Assembly (NCBI RefSeq): GCF_004359985.1
Contig: NZ_SMRO01000003.1
Coordinates: forward strand, 1 to 64,000
DNA from: Paraburkholderia flava
GTDB taxonomy: Bacteria; Pseudomonadota; Gammaproteobacteria; Burkholderiales; Burkholderiaceae
Reading direction: 5' to 3'
DNA: 64,000 nucleotides
Part shown: positions 25,727 through 36,188 of the stretch, in pieces
Layout of the letters: every line of letters starts with the position of its first letter
Numbering within the stretch: the stretch's first letter is position 1
Made by a program: the position numbers and the translations under genes
Notes under the pieces: generated by a model
What the model was told of the DNA's origin: nothing
What the model saw: only the letters and a program-made list of their open reading frames with translations
Database searches by the model: none

Positions 25727-26824
25727 ATGCAGGTTCCAACCTGGGACAACCCCGTCGGCACCGACGGCTTCGAGTTCATCGAGTACACCGCGCCCGATCC
25801 GAAGGCGCTCGGCAAGCTGTTCGAGCAGATGGGTTTCACCGCGATCGCGCGGCATCGTCACAAGGACGTGACGCTGTATCGGCAGGGCGAAATCAACTTC
25901 ATCGTGAATGCCGAACCGGATTCGTTCGCGCAACGTTTCGCGCGACTGCACGGCCCGTCGATCTGCGCGATCGCGTTTCGCGTAGCCGACGCGGCGAAAG
26001 CCTACCGTCGCGCACTCGATCTCGGCGCATGGGGCTTCGACAACAAGACCGGCCCGATGGAACTGAACATTCCGGCAATCAAGGGCATCGGCGATTCGCT
26101 GATCTATTTCGTCGACCGCTGGCGCGGCAAGAACGGCGCGCAGCCGAACAGCATCGGCGACATCGGCATCTACGACGTCGATTTCGAACCGATCCCCGGC
26201 GCGAACCCGAATCCGGCCGGCCATGGCCTCACCTATATCGACCACCTGACGCACAACGTCCATCGCGGTCGCATGCAGGAATGGGCGGAGTTCTACGAGC
26301 GCCTCTTCAATTTCCGCGAGGTGCGCTACTTCGATATCGAAGGCAAAGTGACGGGCGTGAAGTCGAAGGCGATGACGTCGCCGTGCGGCAAGATCCGCAT
26401 CCCGATCAACGAGGAAGGGTCGGAAACGGCCGGCCAGATTCAGGAATACCTCGACGCGTATCACGGCGAAGGCATCCAGCACATCGCGCTCGGCAGCAAC
26501 GACATCTACCGGACCGTCGACAGCCTGCGCGAATCGAACGTCAAGCTGCTCGACACGATCGACACCTACTACGAACTCGTCGATCGACGCGTGCCGAACC
26601 ACGGCGAATCGCTCGACGAACTGCGCAAACGCAAGATCCTGATCGACGGCGCACGCGAAGACCTGCTGCTGCAGATCTTCACCGAAAACCAGATCGGACC
26701 GATCTTCTTCGAGATCATCCAGCGTAAGGGCAATCAGGGATTCGGTGAAGGCAACTTCAAGGCGCTGTTCGAATCGATCGAGCTGGATCAGATCCGCCGC
26801 GGTGTTGTGAAGGACCGCGCGTAA
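25727..26824 (+). CDS. hpd: 4-Hydroxyphenylpyruvate dioxygenase
   Basis: 365 aa Fe(II) enzyme converting 4-hydroxyphenylpyruvate to homogentisate in tyrosine catabolism. Two VOC-type halves; metal ligands His173 (IDHLTHN), His252 (IQHIALG) and Glu329 (FFEIIQ) are all present, with the C-terminal GFGEGNFKALFESIE gating helix. Start chosen at MQVPTWDN with GAAGGAG upstream. Divergent Lrp-type regulator; strong terminator follows. Confidence 0.97.
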   Translation: MQVPTWDNPVGTDGFEFIEYTAPDPKALGKLFEQMGFTAIARHRHKDVTLYRQGEINFIVNAEPDSFAQRFARLHGPSICAIAFRVADAAKAYRRALDLGAWGFDNKTGPMELNIPAIKGIGDSLIYFVDRWRGKNGAQPNSIGDIGIYDVDFEPIPGANPNPAGHGLTYIDHLTHNVHRGRMQEWAEFYERLFNFREVRYFDIEGKVTGVKSKAMTSPCGKIRIPINEEGSETAGQIQEYLDAYHGEGIQHIALGSNDIYRTVDSLRESNVKLLDTIDTYYELVDRRVPNHGESLDELRKRKILIDGAREDLLLQIFTENQIGPIFFEIIQRKGNQGFGEGNFKALFESIELDQIRRGVVKDRA

Positions 26825-26851
26825 GCGTCGCTGAAAGAACCCGGAAAAAGA

Positions 26852-26889
26852 ATAAGGGCGAAGATCATCCGATCTTCGCCCTTATCTTT
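26852..26889 (+). terminator. Rho-independent terminator of hpd
   Basis: 15-bp perfect stem ATAAGGGCGAAGATC (26852-26866), loop ATCC, matching arm 26871-26885, then CTTTT. Confidence 0.88.
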
Positions 26890-26953
26890 TGAGAGAGCCG
26901 AAGCGTATGGCGCTTCGGCGAAAAATGGAACGACGCGCCGCGTCAGCGGCCCG

Positions 26954-27151
26954 TCACTTTTTCTGGCCGTCTTTCTCGACCGACGCCGATGCAAGCGAGC
27001 GGCTCATATCGGTCTGGCACGGGGTGATGTGCGTCGTCGTGCGGGTCATCGCTTCGGCGGTGCCTTCCGCAGCGTTCGAGCGCAACGGCGCGCTGATCGC
27101 GAAGAAAGCGGCGGAGACCGTCAGGAAGGTCTGGATGTGTCTCTTGTTCAT
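26954..27151 (-). CDS. Small secreted protein, 65 aa
   Basis: Begins MNKRHIQTFLTVSAAFFAISAP with a signal peptide ending near SNAAEG; the mature part is about 37 residues with one Cys and many Thr/Ser. AAAGGAG lies 7 nt before the ATG, so it is a real gene. Function unknown; opposite strand to its neighbours. Confidence 0.7.
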   Translation of the reverse strand: MNKRHIQTFLTVSAAFFAISAPLRSNAAEGTAEAMTRTTTHITPCQTDMSRSLASASVEKDGQKK

Positions 27152-27505
27152 GCGTACTCCTTTGTCAGACTGCCTGTCGCCGCGGGCCTCGCAACGTGAG
27201 GCGGGGCGCGCGCAGTGGCTACAGGTGGGGTATTAGACAGACACTTCAAGTCCGGTTCCTGAAACGGGCCGGCTTTTACAGGCTGTTACAGCGCCGCACA
27301 TCCGGACACATTCACGGACACACGGGCGTCATAACAGCCATGTCGGAGATGCCGCAGCGCGGCAATTTCGTCAGCGATGCGGCGGGTTTCTACCAGTGCT
27401 ACCATCGCCCAAAAGCCGTCAATATGGCGACCCCGGCCCGAGCATTCACAAGATGTCGAGGCCCTGAAGTTTTGGCGATCCCAAGCTGGTTGGAGGAGTA
27501 CATCA

Positions 27506-30500
27506 ATGAATGCCCCGCTAGACGCTGGTCAGAGAGCTTCGCTCGAAGCCGCGCTATCGTCTGTCACGCTCGACGACAAATACACACTCGAACGCGGCCG
27601 CGCGTACATGAGCGGCATCCAGGCGCTGGTCCGTCTGCCGATGCTGCAGCAGGAGCGCGATAAAACGGCCGGGCTCAATACCGCCGGTTTCATTTCCGGC
27701 TATCGCGGATCGCCGCTCGGCGGTCTGGATCTCTCGCTGTGGAAAGCCAAACAGCATCTCGCCGGACACCAGGTGGTGTTCCAGCCAGGCGTCAATGAAG
27801 ACCTCGCCGCCACCGCCGTGTGGGGTTCGCAGCAGGTCAATCTCTATCCCAGTGCACGCTTCGACGGCGTGTTCTCGATGTGGTACGGCAAGGGCCCAGG
27901 CGTCGACCGTTCCGGCGACGTGTTCAAGCACGGCAACTCCGCGGGCTCGTCGAAGCACGGCGGCGTATTGGTGCTGGCCGGCGACGACCACGCAGCGAAA
28001 TCGTCGACCCTCGCGCACCAGTCGGAGCATCTGTTCAAGGCCTGCGGCCTGCCGGTGCTGTTCCCGTCGAACGTTCAGGAATATCTCGACTTCGGTCTGC
28101 ACGGCTGGGCGATGAGTCGCTACTCCGGCCTGTGGGTCGCGATGAAGTGCGTGACCGACGTGGTCGAATCGTCAGCTTCGGTGGACATCGATCCGCACCG
28201 CACACAGATCATCCTGCCGACCGACTTCGCGATGCCCGACGGCGGTCTCAACATCCGCTGGCCGGATGCGCCGCTCGTGCAGGAAGCACGGTTGCTCGAC
28301 TACAAGTGGTACGCGGCGCTCGCGTACGTTCGCGCGAACAAGCTGGATCGCGTCGAGATCGATTCGCCGCATGCGCGCTTCGGCATCATGACCGCCGGCA
28401 AGGCGTACCTCGACGTGCGTCAGGCGCTGACCGACCTCGGTCTCGACGACGAAACCTGCTCGCGGATCGGCATTCGTCTCTACAAGGTCGGCTGCGTGTG
28501 GCCGCTCGAAGCGCAAGGCGCGCAAGCCTTCGCGCGTGGCCTCGACGAAATTCTCGTGGTCGAGGAAAAGCGCCAGATTCTCGAATACGCGATCAAGGAA
28601 GAGCTGTACAACTGGCCCGACACGCAACGACCGCGCGTGTACGGCAAGTTCGACGAGAAGGACGGCGCCGGCGGCGAATGGTCGGTGCCGATGGGCAAGT
28701 GGCTGCTGCCCGCGCACTATGAACTGTCGCCGGCGATCATCGCGAAAGCGATCGCGACGCGGCTCGACAAGTTCGACCTGCCGTCCGATGTCCGCGCCCG
28801 CATCGCGACGCGCATCGCCGTGATCGAAGCGAAAGAAAAAGCGCTCGCGCGGCCGCGTGTCGAAGTCGAGCGCAAGCCGTGGTTCTGCTCCGGCTGCCCG
28901 CACAACACGTCGACGGCCGTGCCGGAAGGCTCGCGTGCGATGGCGGGCATCGGCTGCCATTACATGACCGTGTGGATGGATCGCAGCACGAGCACGTTCA
29001 GCCAGATGGGCGGCGAAGGCGTCGCGTGGACCGGTCAGGCGCCGTTCACGAACGACAAGCACGTGTTCGCGAATCTCGGCGACGGCACCTACTTCCACTC
29101 GGGCCTGCTCGCGATCCGCGCGGCGATCGCGTCGAAAGCGAACATCACCTACAAGATCCTCTACAACGACGCGGTTGCGATGACCGGTGGCCAGCCGGTC
29201 GACGGCACGCTGACGGTGCCGCAGATCACGCTGCAGCTCGCCGCCGAAGGCGCGGCGAAGATCGTCATCGTCACCGATGAGCCAGAGAAGTATCAAGGCA
29301 CGACGCAGCAGCTTGCCGCAGGCGTGACGATCCATCATCGCGACCAGCTCGACGACGTGCAACGCGAACTACGCGAGATCGCCGGCACGACGATCCTGAT
29401 CTACGACCAGACCTGCGCGACCGAAAAGCGTCGCCGCCGCAAACGCAACGCGTACCCCGATCCGGCGAAGCGCGTCGTGATCAACGAGGCGGTCTGCGAA
29501 GGGTGCGGCGACTGCTCGGTGCAATCGAACTGTCTGTCGGTCGAACCGCTCGAAACCGAGTACGGCACGAAGCGGCAGATCAATCAGTCCACGTGCAACA
29601 AGGACTTCTCGTGCGTGAAGGGCTTCTGCCCGAGCTTCGTGTCGGTTGAAGGCGGCCAGTTGCGCAAGCCGAAGGCCGCAGCGGGCGTCGCAGGCGACAC
29701 GCTGCCGCCGGTGCCGGATCCGCAGGTGCCGTCGATCGGCCGACCGTACGGCGTGCTCGTGACGGGCGTCGGCGGTACCGGCGTCGTGACGATCGGCGCG
29801 CTGCTCGGCATGGCCGCGCACCTCGAAAGCAAGGGTGTGACGGTGCTCGACGTGACCGGCCTCGCGCAGAAAGGCGGCGCGGTGATGAGCCACGTGCAGA
29901 TCGCGAACCAGCCCGCCGACATCCACGCGACCCGCATCGCGATGGGCGAAGCGAACCTCGTGATCGGCTGCGATGCGATCGTCACCGCCAGCGACGAATG
30001 CGTGTCGCGGATGCAGAACGGCCGGACCAACGTCGTGCTGAACAGCGCATCGACGCCGACCGCGGAGTTCATCAAAAACCCGAACTGGCGCTTCCCCGGT
30101 TCGAGTACCGAAGCGGACGTGCGTGCAGGCGCAGGCGACGACGGTGTCTCATCGGTCGACGCGAACCGCTTCGCGCTCGCACTACTCGGCGACGCGATCT
30201 ACACGAACCCGTTCATGCTCGGCTACGCGTGGCAGCGCGGCTGGATTCCGCTGACGCACGAATCGCTGACGCGCGCGATCGAGCTGAATGCGGTGCAGGT
30301 CGAGAAGAACCTCGCTGCGTTCGAATGGGGTCGTCGCACGGCGCACGATCCGGTTGCGGTGAATCGTCTCGTGAGCACGCAAGGCCGCAGCGATACGACC
30401 GATGCCGCCGCCAGCAAGATCGTCTCGCTGCATACGCCGAAGGCGCTCGACACGCTGATCGACAAGCGCGTCCAGTACCTGACCGCGTATCAGAACGCCG

Positions 30501-31108
30501 CGTATGCGACGCGCTATCGCGCGCTCGTCGACGAAGTGCGTAAGGCCGAAGCGGCACTCGATGGCGCCGACAGCCAGCAACCACTCACCGAAGCGGTCGC
30601 GAAGAATCTGCACAAGCTGATGGCGTACAAGGACGAGTACGAAGTCGCGCGTCTGTATGCGGACCCGGCGTTCATCGAGAAGGTGAAGGGCAACTTCGAA
30701 GGCGACTGGAAGCTGAAGCTGTATCTCGCGCCGCCGGCATTTTCGAAGAAGGACGCGCACGGTCATCTGATCAAGAAGCAATATGGACCGTGGGTGTTCA
30801 GCGCGATGCGCGTGCTCGCGAAGCTCAAGTTCCTGCGCGGCACGGGCTTCGACGTGTTCGGCAAGACCGAAGAGCGCCGGACCGAACGCGCGTTGATCGG
30901 CGAGTATGAAGCGCTCGTGCGCGAGCTGATCGGCGGGCTGACGGTGCAGAAAAGCGCGCTCGCGGTGGAACTCGCTAGTCTGCCGGACGGCATCCGCGGT
31001 TACGGTCACGTGAAGGAAAACAACCTGAACGGCGTGCGGACGAAGTGGGCGACGCTGCTCGCGAAATGGCGTGCACCGGAGGGCAGCAGCGAGCGTCACG
31101 TCGCGTGA
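27506..31108 (+). CDS. Indolepyruvate:ferredoxin oxidoreductase, fused alpha/beta
   Basis: 1200 aa thiamine-diphosphate enzyme that oxidatively decarboxylates aryl-pyruvates to aryl-acetyl-CoA. Domains: N-terminal pyrimidine-binding PFOR part, central TPP domain (GDGTYFHSGLLAIRAAIAS ... LYNDAVAMTGGQP), a cluster region with CEGCGDCSVQSNC and a later CVKGFC, then the gamma/beta catalytic part (GVLVTGVGGTGVVTIGALLG). Start MNAPLDAG has GGAGGAG 7 nt upstream. Product aryl-acetyl-CoA could feed the PaaABCDE complex encoded upstream. The 27152-27505 stretch before it holds no gene. Confidence 0.92.
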   Translation: MNAPLDAGQRASLEAALSSVTLDDKYTLERGRAYMSGIQALVRLPMLQQERDKTAGLNTAGFISGYRGSPLGGLDLSLWKAKQHLAGHQVVFQPGVNEDLAATAVWGSQQVNLYPSARFDGVFSMWYGKGPGVDRSGDVFKHGNSAGSSKHGGVLVLAGDDHAAKSSTLAHQSEHLFKACGLPVLFPSNVQEYLDFGLHGWAMSRYSGLWVAMKCVTDVVESSASVDIDPHRTQIILPTDFAMPDGGLNIRWPDAPLVQEARLLDYKWYAALAYVRANKLDRVEIDSPHARFGIMTAGKAYLDVRQALTDLGLDDETCSRIGIRLYKVGCVWPLEAQGAQAFARGLDEILVVEEKRQILEYAIKEELYNWPDTQRPRVYGKFDEKDGAGGEWSVPMGKWLLPAHYELSPAIIAKAIATRLDKFDLPSDVRARIATRIAVIEAKEKALARPRVEVERKPWFCSGCPHNTSTAVPEGSRAMAGIGCHYMTVWMDRSTSTFSQMGGEGVAWTGQAPFTNDKHVFANLGDGTYFHSGLLAIRAAIASKANITYKILYNDAVAMTGGQPVDGTLTVPQITLQLAAEGAAKIVIVTDEPEKYQGTTQQLAAGVTIHHRDQLDDVQRELREIAGTTILIYDQTCATEKRRRRKRNAYPDPAKRVVINEAVCEGCGDCSVQSNCLSVEPLETEYGTKRQINQSTCNKDFSCVKGFCPSFVSVEGGQLRKPKAAAGVAGDTLPPVPDPQVPSIGRPYGVLVTGVGGTGVVTIGALLGMAAHLESKGVTVLDVTGLAQKGGAVMSHVQIANQPADIHATRIAMGEANLVIGCDAIVTASDECVSRMQNGRTNVVLNSASTPTAEFIKNPNWRFPGSSTEADVRAGAGDDGVSSVDANRFALALLGDAIYTNPFMLGYAWQRGWIPLTHESLTRAIELNAVQVEKNLAAFEWGRRTAHDPVAVNRLVSTQGRSDTTDAAASKIVSLHTPKALDTLIDKRVQYLTAYQNAAYATRYRALVDEVRKAEAALDGADSQQPLTEAVAKNLHKLMAYKDEYEVARLYADPAFIEKVKGNFEGDWKLKLYLAPPAFSKKDAHGHLIKKQYGPWVFSAMRVLAKLKFLRGTGFDVFGKTEERRTERALIGEYEALVRELIGGLTVQKSALAVELASLPDGIRGYGHVKENNLNGVRTKWATLLAKWRAPEGSSERHVA

Positions 31109-31140
31109 CGGCTTAACGCTGTGGGCGGTTAAGAGCCGAT

Positions 31141-31178
31141 AAAAAAGGCGCCACGTTTTAACGACGTGGCGCCTTTTT
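31141..31178. terminator. Bidirectional Rho-independent terminator
   Basis: A run of six A, stem GGCGCCACGT (31147-31156), ACGTGGCGCC (31164-31173), then TTTTT. Both strands therefore show a stem plus T run, serving the oxidoreductase gene and the convergent malic enzyme. Confidence 0.88.
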
Positions 31179-31222
31179 CTTTGCAGCGGTCCCGCTACGA
31201 CACGTAGCGGAACACGCCCGAC

Positions 31223-33508
31223 TTACTTCGCCGCCGCGCGCTGCACGCTCGCGTTAGCCGAAGCAACGGCAGTCATGTTGATGATCCGTCGCACGGTCGC
31301 GGCCGGCGTCAGGATATGCACCGGCTTTTCCGCGCCGAGCAGGAACGGACCGACCGTCACGCCGTCGCCGCCGATCATCTTCAGCAGGTTGTACGTGATG
31401 TTCGCCGCTTCGACGTTCGGCATGATCAGCAGGTTCGCTTCGCCGGTCAGCGTCGAGCCGGGGAACGCCGCCTTGCGCACGGCTTCGGACAGCGCCGCGT
31501 CGCCGTGCATTTCGCCGTCCACTTCGAGCGTCGGTGCGCGTTGCGCGATCAGCTTGCGCGCCTCGGCCATCCGCTGCGACGACGCCGACGGCATGCTGCC
31601 GAAGTTCGAATTCGACAGCAGCGCGACCTTCGGCACGATGCCGAACTTCTCGATCTCGCGCGCGGCGAGGATCGTCATGTCGGCGAGCTGTTCGGCGGTC
31701 GGCACTTCGTTCACGTACGTATCGCAGATGAACAGGTTGCGCCCCTGCAGCATCAGCAGATTCATCGCGGCGAAGTTCTGCACGTTCTCTGCCTTGCCGA
31801 GCACCTGTTCGACGAACTTCAGGTGGCTGTGATACGTGTCGATCATCCCGCAGATCATGCCGTCCGCGTCGCCGAGACGCACGAGGATCGCGCCGATCAG
31901 CGTGTTGAACTTGCGCATCGCGGCCTTCGCGACTTCGGGCGTCACGCCTTCGCGCGCACCGATCTCGTGATACGCCTGCCAGCTTTTCTGGTAGCGCGGA
32001 TCGTCTTCCGGATTGACGACCTCGAAGTCCTCGCCGCACTTCAGCTTCGAGCCCATCTTCTGCAGACGCATCTCGATCACCGACGGACGGCCGACCAGAA
32101 TCGGCTTCGCGATCTTCTCGAGCAGCACGAACTGAGCGGCACGCAGCACACGCTCGTCCTCGCCTTCCGCGAACACGATGCGCGCCGGCTGCGACTTCGC
32201 GGCGGCGAACACCGGGCGCATCACCATGCCCGTGCGATAGACGGTCGCGCCGAGTTCTTCGCGATACGCGTCCATGTCCTTGATCGGCCGCGTCGCAACG
32301 CCCGAGTCCATCGCGGCCTGCGCGACGGCCGGCGCGATCTTGATGATCAGGCGCGGATCGAACGGCTTCGGGATCAGGTAGTCGGGACCGAACTCGAGCG
32401 AATGACCTTCATACGCCTTCGCGACTTCATCGCCCTGATCGGTCTCTTCAGCGAGTTCCGCGATCGCGCGCACGCACGCGAGCTTCATTTCCTCGGTGAT
32501 CGTCGTCGCGCCGACGTCGAGTGCACCGCGGAAGATGAACGGGAAGCACAGCACGTTGTTGACCTGGTTCGGGTAGTCCGAACGACCGGTTGCGATGATC
32601 GCGTCGGGGCGCACCTTCTTCGCCTCTTCCGGACGGATTTCCGGCTCCGGATTCGCGAGCGCGAGGATCAGCGGCTGCGTGCCCATCTCCTTGACCATCT
32701 CCGGCTTCAGCACGCCTGCGCTCGAGCAGCCGAGGAACACGTCGGCGCCGCGAATCGCATCGGCGAGCGTGCGCGCATCGGTGTTGGCCGCGTAGCGTTC
32801 CTTCGACGGATCGAGGTTGCCGCGTCCTTCATAGATCACGCCCTTCGAATCGGTGACGAGCACGTTCTGCTTCGACAGACCGAGGTTCACCAGCAGATCC
32901 AGACACGCGATCGCCGCAGCACCCGCACCGGAGCAAACCAGCTTCACTTCACCCAGCTTCTTGCCGACCACTTTCAGCCCGTTGAGAATCGCCGCCGACG
33001 CGATGATTGCGGTGCCGTGCTGATCGTCGTGGAAGACCGGAATCTTCATCCGCTCACGCAGCTTCTTCTCGATGTAGAAGCACTCGGGCGCCTTGATGTC
33101 TTCCAGGTTGATGCCGCCGAGCGTCGGTTCGAGCATCGCGATCGCGTCGACGAGTTTGTCCGGATCGGACTCGGCGAGCTCGATGTCGAACACGTCGATG
33201 CCCGCGAACTTCTTGAAGAGGCAGCCCTTGCCTTCCATCACCGGCTTCGCCGCGAGCGGCCCGATGTTGCCGAGGCCGAGCACTGCCGTGCCGTTCGTCA
33301 CGACGCCGACGAGATTGCCGCGCGACGTGTACTTCTGCGCGTCGAGCGGTTCGTCGAAGATCGCCATGCACGCGGCGGCGACGCCGGGCGAATACGCGAG
33401 CGACAGATCGAGCTGGTTCGATAGCGGCTTGGTCGGCGTGACCGAGATCTTGCCGGGCTTCGGATTCTGGTGATACGCGAGGGCGCTTTGCTTCAGTTGT
33501 TCGTCCAT
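31223..33508 (-). CDS. maeB: NADP-dependent malic enzyme with C-terminal phosphotransacetylase-like domain
   Basis: 761 aa. Malic-enzyme half (about 1-430): [27 protein letters not shown], the NAD(P) loop [18 protein letters not shown]-like half (about 430-760): [17 protein letters not shown]. It catalyses malate to pyruvate and CO2; the PTA part is regulatory and responds to acetyl-CoA. Start [16 protein letters not shown] is preferred; an upstream frame is low-complexity Arg-rich. It draws carbon from TCA to pyruvate, matching the many TCA-feeding pathways here. Confidence 0.95.
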   Translation of the reverse strand: MDEQLKQSALAYHQNPKPGKISVTPTKPLSNQLDLSLAYSPGVAAACMAIFDEPLDAQKYTSRGNLVGVVTNGTAVLGLGNIGPLAAKPVMEGKGCLFKKFAGIDVFDIELAESDPDKLVDAIAMLEPTLGGINLEDIKAPECFYIEKKLRERMKIPVFHDDQHGTAIIASAAILNGLKVVGKKLGEVKLVCSGAGAAAIACLDLLVNLGLSKQNVLVTDSKGVIYEGRGNLDPSKERYAANTDARTLADAIRGADVFLGCSSAGVLKPEMVKEMGTQPLILALANPEPEIRPEEAKKVRPDAIIATGRSDYPNQVNNVLCFPFIFRGALDVGATTITEEMKLACVRAIAELAEETDQGDEVAKAYEGHSLEFGPDYLIPKPFDPRLIIKIAPAVAQAAMDSGVATRPIKDMDAYREELGATVYRTGMVMRPVFAAAKSQPARIVFAEGEDERVLRAAQFVLLEKIAKPILVGRPSVIEMRLQKMGSKLKCGEDFEVVNPEDDPRYQKSWQAYHEIGAREGVTPEVAKAAMRKFNTLIGAILVRLGDADGMICGMIDTYHSHLKFVEQVLGKAENVQNFAAMNLLMLQGRNLFICDTYVNEVPTAEQLADMTILAAREIEKFGIVPKVALLSNSNFGSMPSASSQRMAEARKLIAQRAPTLEVDGEMHGDAALSEAVRKAAFPGSTLTGEANLLIMPNVEAANITYNLLKMIGGDGVTVGPFLLGAEKPVHILTPAATVRRIINMTAVASANASVQRAAAK

Positions 33509-33760
33509 TTTTTGACCTGCGAGACGTGAGAGACGTGAAAGACGGGACCGGCGCGCCGCGGCACATGAGCCTCGCTTGCGGGAATCGAAGGGTGATCGAC
33601 TGCGGCGGTCGTTGCCTGCGCCGGTTGGGCGCGGCACCAGACCTCGGCGAAAGGCAGACGGCGCAAAGCTACGCGGGTCGGTCAGTGTACACCCCGGGCG
33701 TGTCGCGACGGGCTGAGCGTATACGGCAGGTTCGTGCAGATCGGCACTGTGCTGGCCGGG

Positions 33761-35014
33761 TCACTCCAGCGCGACACCGCAGCGTTCGGGGATCAGGAAA
33801 AGCGTCGCGAGGATGTCGAGCACGTAGATCGATGCGAGCATCGCAAGCGCTACGCCAAACGAGAAGCGCGCGGCCAGCGCGCCGACCGCGACCGGCCCGA
33901 AACCGCCGACCGCGCGCCCGATGTTGAACAGCACGTTCTGCGCGGTTGCACGTGCCTGCGTCGGGTAAAGCTCGGAGATCAGTGCGCCGTAGCCGCCGAT
34001 CATCCCGTTGACAAACACGCCCATCACCGCGCCGCCGATCAGCAGCGCGAACGGCGTGCTCAACTGCGCGTAGACGAACACCATCGCGACCGCGCCGGCC
34101 TGATAGACGAGAAAGGTCGGCTTGCGGCCGAAGCGGTCGGCCGCGATGCCGAACAGCCAGATGCCGGCGCTCATGCCGACGACGGTGGCTGCCGTCCATA
34201 GGCCGGATTTTGTCAGCGAATAGCCAAAGGTTTTCGACAGATAGCTGGGTAGCCAGATCATCAGACCGTAGTAGCCGAAGTTCTGCACCGAGCACAGCAC
34301 GACGATGCCGAGGCTTGCGCGTGTGGTGCGTGCGTCGGTGATGAGTTGCTTCAACGGCGAAGTGCCACGAGTACCGCCCGCCGTGTTCGCAACGCGTCCC
34401 GTGAACAACTCGGGCTCCTCGACGTGCCGACGCACGACGAACGACACAACCGCAGGCAGCAGCCCAATCGCGAACATCCCACGCCAGCCGATCACCGGCA
34501 ACAGCAGCGGCGTCAGCAGCGCTGCGGCAAGCACGCCGAGCTGCCAGCCGAGCCCGACATACGACGACACGCGCGCCCGCTGCGCGGCCGGCCACGCTTC
34601 GGCGACAAGCGTCATCCCGATGCCGAACTCGCCGCCCAGACCGATACCTGCGATCGTCCGGTAGACCAGCAAGTCGCCATAGCCCCGCGCGAGCGCGCAC
34701 AAACCAGTGAAGACCGCGAAGATCAGGATCGTCCACGTCAGCATCCGGACGCGGCCGCAGTAATCGCTCAACACGCCGAAGATCACGCCGCCCGCCACCG
34801 CACCGATCAACGTCCACGTGACGAGCGAGCCGGCTTGCGCCGACGTCAGATGCAGATCGGCGGCGATCACCGGCAGCATGAAGCCGAGAATCAGCAGATC
34901 GAAGCCGTCCATCGCGTAGCCGAGCACCGACGCGAGCAGCGCGCGCGCCGGATGACCGGGCCGCACGGTTGAGGCCGAAGCGGACGAAGCAGAGGAAGAA
35001 GGCACGACGTTCAT
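33761..35014 (-). CDS. MFS permease, AAHS-like
   Basis: 417 aa, twelve membrane helices. N-terminal Ser-rich tail, then LLASVLGYAMDGFDLLILGF (DGFD motif of aromatic-acid symporters), loop 2-3 YCGRVRMLTWT and loop 8-9 DRFGRKPTFLVY. Start MNVVPSS chosen as first plausible ATG; an earlier one would extend through the promoter. The central loop lacks the SPRW motif of sugar porters. Substrate unknown. It ends 250 nt from the malic-enzyme start on the same strand. Confidence 0.8.
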   Translation of the reverse strand: MNVVPSSSASSASASTVRPGHPARALLASVLGYAMDGFDLLILGFMLPVIAADLHLTSAQAGSLVTWTLIGAVAGGVIFGVLSDYCGRVRMLTWTILIFAVFTGLCALARGYGDLLVYRTIAGIGLGGEFGIGMTLVAEAWPAAQRARVSSYVGLGWQLGVLAAALLTPLLLPVIGWRGMFAIGLLPAVVSFVVRRHVEEPELFTGRVANTAGGTRGTSPLKQLITDARTTRASLGIVVLCSVQNFGYYGLMIWLPSYLSKTFGYSLTKSGLWTAATVVGMSAGIWLFGIAADRFGRKPTFLVYQAGAVAMVFVYAQLSTPFALLIGGAVMGVFVNGMIGGYGALISELYPTQARATAQNVLFNIGRAVGGFGPVAVGALAARFSFGVALAMLASIYVLDILATLFLIPERCGVALE

Positions 35015-35378
35015 CGAAGACAATCCTGGCGGTGCGGGGCAGCGCGGTGGCCGGCAAAGAACCGGCGTTGCCGCGAAAATCGCGTGAGTGTAAAGGCCTG
35101 CGGCGATGGTCACAAGCCGGTCAAAATCGCGGTCGCGCGGCGGTTCGGCGCATAGGCACGTGGCCCGTGAACACACCGCATGCATGCGCGGCGCCTCGTC
35201 GGCGGGACGCTAATCGGGTAAAATGTCGGCCTACGCGTGCAGCAAACCGGCCGATCCAAAGCCGGGCCACGTGTTTCGCAGCGCTTCCCGCGAGACACCG
35301 CCCCCACGACCATTTGCCGCACCACCGGGCCGCGCCGCCCGCCTCTTCCGCTTTCCGCTCAATGCCAAGGACCCGCCC

Positions 35379-36065
35379 ATGACAGGCTTCGATCGTCAGA
35401 CGATCTCCGACACCACCGCCAAAATGCTGCTCGAAGTGCAAGCCGTGCACTTCAACGCCGAAAAACCGTACATCTTCACGTCCGGCTGGGCGAGCCCGGT
35501 CTATATCGACTGCCGCAAGCTGATCTCGTACCCCCGCGTGCGTCGCGGCCTGATGGACATGGCCGAAGCGACGATCCTGCGCGACGTCGGCTACGAACAG
35601 ATCGACGCGGTCGCCGGCGGCGAAACCGCAGGCATTCCGTTCGCCGCATGGCTGTCGGACCGCCTGATGGTGCCGATGCAATACGTGCGCAAGAAGCCGA
35701 AGGGCTTCGGCCGCAATGCGCAGATCGAAGGCCTGCTGACCGAAGGCCAGCGCGTGCTGCTCGTCGAGGATCTGACCACCGACAGCCGCAGCAAGATCAA
35801 CTTCATCAACGCGCTGCGCACGGCCGGCGCGCAGGTGAATCACTGCTTCGTGCTGTTCCACTACAACATCTTCAAGGAAAGCGTGTCGGTCCTGAAGGAC
35901 ATCGACGTCGATCTGCACGCGCTCGCAACATGGTGGGACGTGCTGCGCGTCGCGAAGGCCTCGGGCTATTTCGAAACGAAGACGCTCGACGAAGTCGAGA
36001 AATTTCTGCACGCGCCGGCTGAGTGGTCGGCGGCGCATGGCGGTGCGACCGCCGCGCCGCAGTAA
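35379..36065 (+). CDS. pyrE: Orotate phosphoribosyltransferase
   Basis: 228 aa enzyme joining orotate to PRPP in UMP synthesis. PRPP-binding signature [14 protein letters not shown] at residues 126-139, N-terminal [16 protein letters not shown], and [10 protein letters not shown]. Start MTGFDRQ at the standard position; the preceding 150 nt reading frame is not conserved-looking. Followed by a terminator. Confidence 0.96.
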   Translation: MTGFDRQTISDTTAKMLLEVQAVHFNAEKPYIFTSGWASPVYIDCRKLISYPRVRRGLMDMAEATILRDVGYEQIDAVAGGETAGIPFAAWLSDRLMVPMQYVRKKPKGFGRNAQIEGLLTEGQRVLLVEDLTTDSRSKINFINALRTAGAQVNHCFVLFHYNIFKESVSVLKDIDVDLHALATWWDVLRVAKASGYFETKTLDEVEKFLHAPAEWSAAHGGATAAPQ

Positions 36066-36132
36066 CCTGCTTTCATCGACCTGCCCTGCTTCGATGGGCG
36101 GCAAGGTCGGTGGATGGAAGATGCGTCAGACA

Positions 36133-36166
36133 AAGCCGCCTTGTCGTTGCGACAGGCGGCTTTTTT
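36133..36166 (+). terminator. Rho-independent terminator after pyrE
   Basis: Stem AAGCCGCCT (36133-36141) with AGGCGGCTT (36154-36162), inner GTCG/CGAC pairs, then six T. Confidence 0.85.
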
Positions 36167-36188
36167 ATCGCGCGCCGCTGGAGTCGGC

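Noticed and set aside
33526..33927. Plus-strand ORF between malic enzyme and MFS
   Set aside because: Arg-rich shadow across an intergenic stretch and the end of the MFS gene; no ribosome site.
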